Below are positions 23,493 through 25,058 of a DNA stretch of 25,058 nt, piece by piece. The translations under genes were made by a program, and so were the position numbers. Below the pieces are notes generated by a model. The model made no database searches and had not been told where the DNA came from. It saw nothing but the letters and a program-made list of their open reading frames with translations. The first letter of the stretch is position 1. Every line of letters begins with the position of its first letter. This DNA comes from Candidatus Pelagibacterales bacterium (GTDB lineage: Bacteria; Pseudomonadota; Alphaproteobacteria; TMED109): assembly GCA_002684605.1 (NCBI GenBank), contig NYVM01000013.1, positions 1 to 25,058 of the forward strand, in the 5' to 3' direction.

Positions 23493-25058
23493 GTTTTTTT
23501 TCTTTTAAAAATTCAACCCATTCTTCTTTCCAGTTAGGTGATTTATATACATACTTATTACCAAAACTCACAACAGTATTTTGTACATCACTACTTTGCC
23601 ACCACCCCTCAATATTTGACTCAATTTTATTTAAAAAATCAGCAGCTGATTTAGGCGAATCATGAAAAATACCAACTTTTTTCAGCTGATCTATATAGAC
23701 TACAGCATCTTTTCTAATTTGACTTTGTTCAATATTGAAAAATACTATAGTAGGAATATTAGCAGAAAGAGATTCGAGAAAAATAGTAGCATTGTATGTA
23801 CTTATACATATTTTACACGATTTAAATCTTGATCTTAAATCAAGTTTAGAGGATTCAAATTTAGATGAATCAATAACTTCAGAAATTCTGCTATTTATTT
23901 CCCATCCAAATTCAAATGAATCAGAACGGATTTTCAATTTACTTACAACTTTTTTATCTAAACATTTAATGAATTGTTTTTGATCTTCGATGTAATCTAA
24001 AAATTCTGGGCCATTAGAAATTCCAAAAAAATTATAAAAATATCTAGGGGTAGAAGCTAATGTTAACAGTATATCTCCATTAACTTTATTATAATTTATT
24101 TTATTTGTGTTTATCTTCAAAGCAGGTAATCTTTTAATATTACTGTAATTTTCTTTTTTCCAACCCCATGAAATAAAATTATCAGATATTTTTAGTTGAT
24201 GACACTCAGTTTGATTAAATTTTGATATTCCAAAAGTTCCACCATGTTGATGAATTATAAGTGGAACTTTTTTTTGTGTGTGATGAGCGGACCAGATTTT
24301 AAAACTATCGTTGGATTGATAGGCATTAGCTGTGACTATTAATTTAGGCTTTTTTGGGAATTTATTTAAAACTTTATTTTTTATTTCTTTAAAATTTTCA
24401 AGATAAATCCTTGGGATAAAATTAATTATTTGGTTATTTAAAAATTCAGAGAACTTTTCGTTAGTTCTGGGAAAATTTATTTTTTTTCTTTTATCAAAAT
24501 CTGTCTTTCTATTAGAACTAGAAATACTTTTTTCTCCGATATATGGAAGTTGCCCCAATTTAAACTGAAGCCTAAAAAGCTTACTGTAATGAACATAAAG
24601 CTCAAAAAACACTATATCGTTAAAATAATTTGAAAACATATTATTTACAGAATATAATAAATTTCTAAACTTATCTTTAACTAATTGTTTTTGGGTATTA
24701 ATTTTATGATTAATCAGATTTATTTTTGATATTTTTTTATACGGTATATTAAATTCTTTTATTAGTTCAAAGAATATAATTTGATTCCAATCATCAAACC
24801 TTAAATGATCGTAAAACTCAATAAAATCATTTGGAACATAATCGTCGATGTTGTAGTCAAAAATATATGTAGAATCAATTTCATTATAATCTATTGCCGT
24901 TCGGACAGATTCGTATCTGTCATAAACAGCATCAATAAAAAATTTAAGCCAAGGACCAATAATAATTCTCCAGTATCTAATATCAAATTTTAAATTATGA
25001 ATTTCAGAAAGTGTATTACTTAAATCAAAAAGCTTTTGTTCATAAATATCATCTAAGA
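23485..25058 (-). CDS. LIC12162-family putative transferase (5' end beyond window)
   Basis: The first in-window ATG is at 24639, but the frame stays open upstream to the window edge and that part is clearly coding: it contains the family-typical YWRIIIGPWL (24946-24975) and a following YDRYESV stretch. The visible protein is therefore at least 523 residues of an estimated 580 or so. The C-terminal half includes LIIHQHGGTFGIS and a GT-B-like end (ISTYNATIFLESLSANIPTI). LIC12162-family proteins occur in O-antigen and capsule loci and resemble CDP-glycerol/UDP-HexNAc glycosyltransferase folds, but no reaction has been proven to my knowledge. It overlaps the CDP-alcohol phosphotransferase by 8 bases, so a role in phospho-alcohol or sugar transfer is likely. 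Confidence 0.85.
   Translation of the reverse strand, partial: LDDIYEQKLFDLSNTLSEIHNLKFDIRYWRIIIGPWLKFFIDAVYDRYESVRTAIDYNEIDSTYIFDYNIDDYVPNDFIEFYDHLRFDDWNQIIFFELIKEFNIPYKKISKINLINHKINTQKQLVKDKFRNLLYSVNNMFSNYFNDIVFFELYVHYSKLFRLQFKLGQLPYIGEKSISSSNRKTDFDKRKKINFPRTNEKFSEFLNNQIINFIPRIYLENFKEIKNKVLNKFPKKPKLIVTANAYQSNDSFKIWSAHHTQKKVPLIIHQHGGTFGISKFNQTECHQLKISDNFISWGWKKENYSNIKRLPALKINTNKINYNKVNGDILLTLASTPRYFYNFFGISNGPEFLDYIEDQKQFIKCLDKKVVSKLKIRSDSFEFGWEINSRISEVIDSSKFESSKLDLRSRFKSCKICISTYNATIFLESLSANIPTIVFFNIEQSQIRKDAVVYIDQLKKVGIFHDSPKSAADFLNKIESNIEGWWQSSDVQNTVVSFGNKYVYKSPNWKEEWVEFLKEKKHD

Noticed and set aside
23735..23983. Plus-strand 82-codon open frame
   Set aside because: It is antisense to the LIC12162-family gene, whose protein is clearly coding in this region.
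24805..24993. Plus-strand 62-codon open frame near the right edge
   Set aside because: The minus strand here carries conserved LIC12162-family sequence (YWRIIIGPWL), so this is a shadow.
1..25058. CRISPR array, tRNA, rRNA, insertion sequence or prophage genes
   Set aside because: No regularly spaced repeats, no tRNA-like cloverleaf or transposase/integrase motifs were seen on either strand by reading; homopolymer A/T runs account for the apparent repeats.

Overview
The window is a strongly AT-rich (visibly below about 30% GC) surface-polysaccharide gene cluster in which every convincing gene lies on the minus strand, so transcription runs from base 25058 toward base 1. Genes are packed with gaps of 3-12 bases or overlaps of 4-11 bases, which suggests one or a few long operons. 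AGA-type arginine codons, lysine/asparagine/isoleucine-rich proteins and weak or absent Shine-Dalgarno sequences fit a streamlined marine bacterium such as SAR11, but a low-GC Bacteroidota or Campylobacterota member cannot be excluded. No housekeeping gene or RNA gene is present to settle this.

Layout in the direction of transcription: (1) 25058-20081 is a phospho-alcohol-like module: an LIC12162-family transferase cut by the window edge, a CDP-alcohol phosphotransferase, a small decayed ORF, a SAM methyltransferase, a class V (AEP transaminase-like) aminotransferase and a TagD-like cytidylyltransferase. (2) 19976-16723 is a CDP-sugar branch: rfbF, rfbG, an RmlC-like cupin and a divergent NAD-dependent reductase/epimerase. 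(3) 16716-12222 holds a GT2 glycosyltransferase, a divergent DegT-type aminotransferase, a FemAB-like transferase, a NodB-type deacetylase and a second GT2. (4) 12216-8908 has an EpsG/Wzy-like polymerase followed by the TviB/TviC (WbpO/WbpP) pair that makes UDP-GalNAcA. (5) 8923-6278 is a HAD phosphatase, an ATP-grasp ligase and a HisC-like aminotransferase, which could together make and attach an amino-alcohol amide on the uronic acid. (6) 6271-3198 is a GT4 and an OafA-type O-acyltransferase with an SGNH domain. (7) 2971-1612 holds two truncated genes meeting head to tail (5' half of a sugar dehydrogenase, 3' part of a GT4), best read as a deletion scar. (8) 1619-318 is a phosphodiesterase-fold protein with altered metal ligands. 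(9) Bases 61-1 are the first 20 codons of an RmlA-like nucleotidyltransferase.

Together the genes describe a Wzy-type heteropolysaccharide (O-antigen or capsule) containing an acidic HexNAcA and a CDP-derived deoxysugar, with several unusual non-sugar decorations. No Wzx flippase, Wzz regulator or initiating phosphoglycosyl transferase is visible, so the locus extends beyond the window. The two most interesting modules are the cytidylyltransferase/aminotransferase/methyltransferase/CDP-alcohol transferase set and the HAD/ATP-grasp/HisC set next to UDP-GalNAcA synthesis. Their chemistry is inferred from family and context only.
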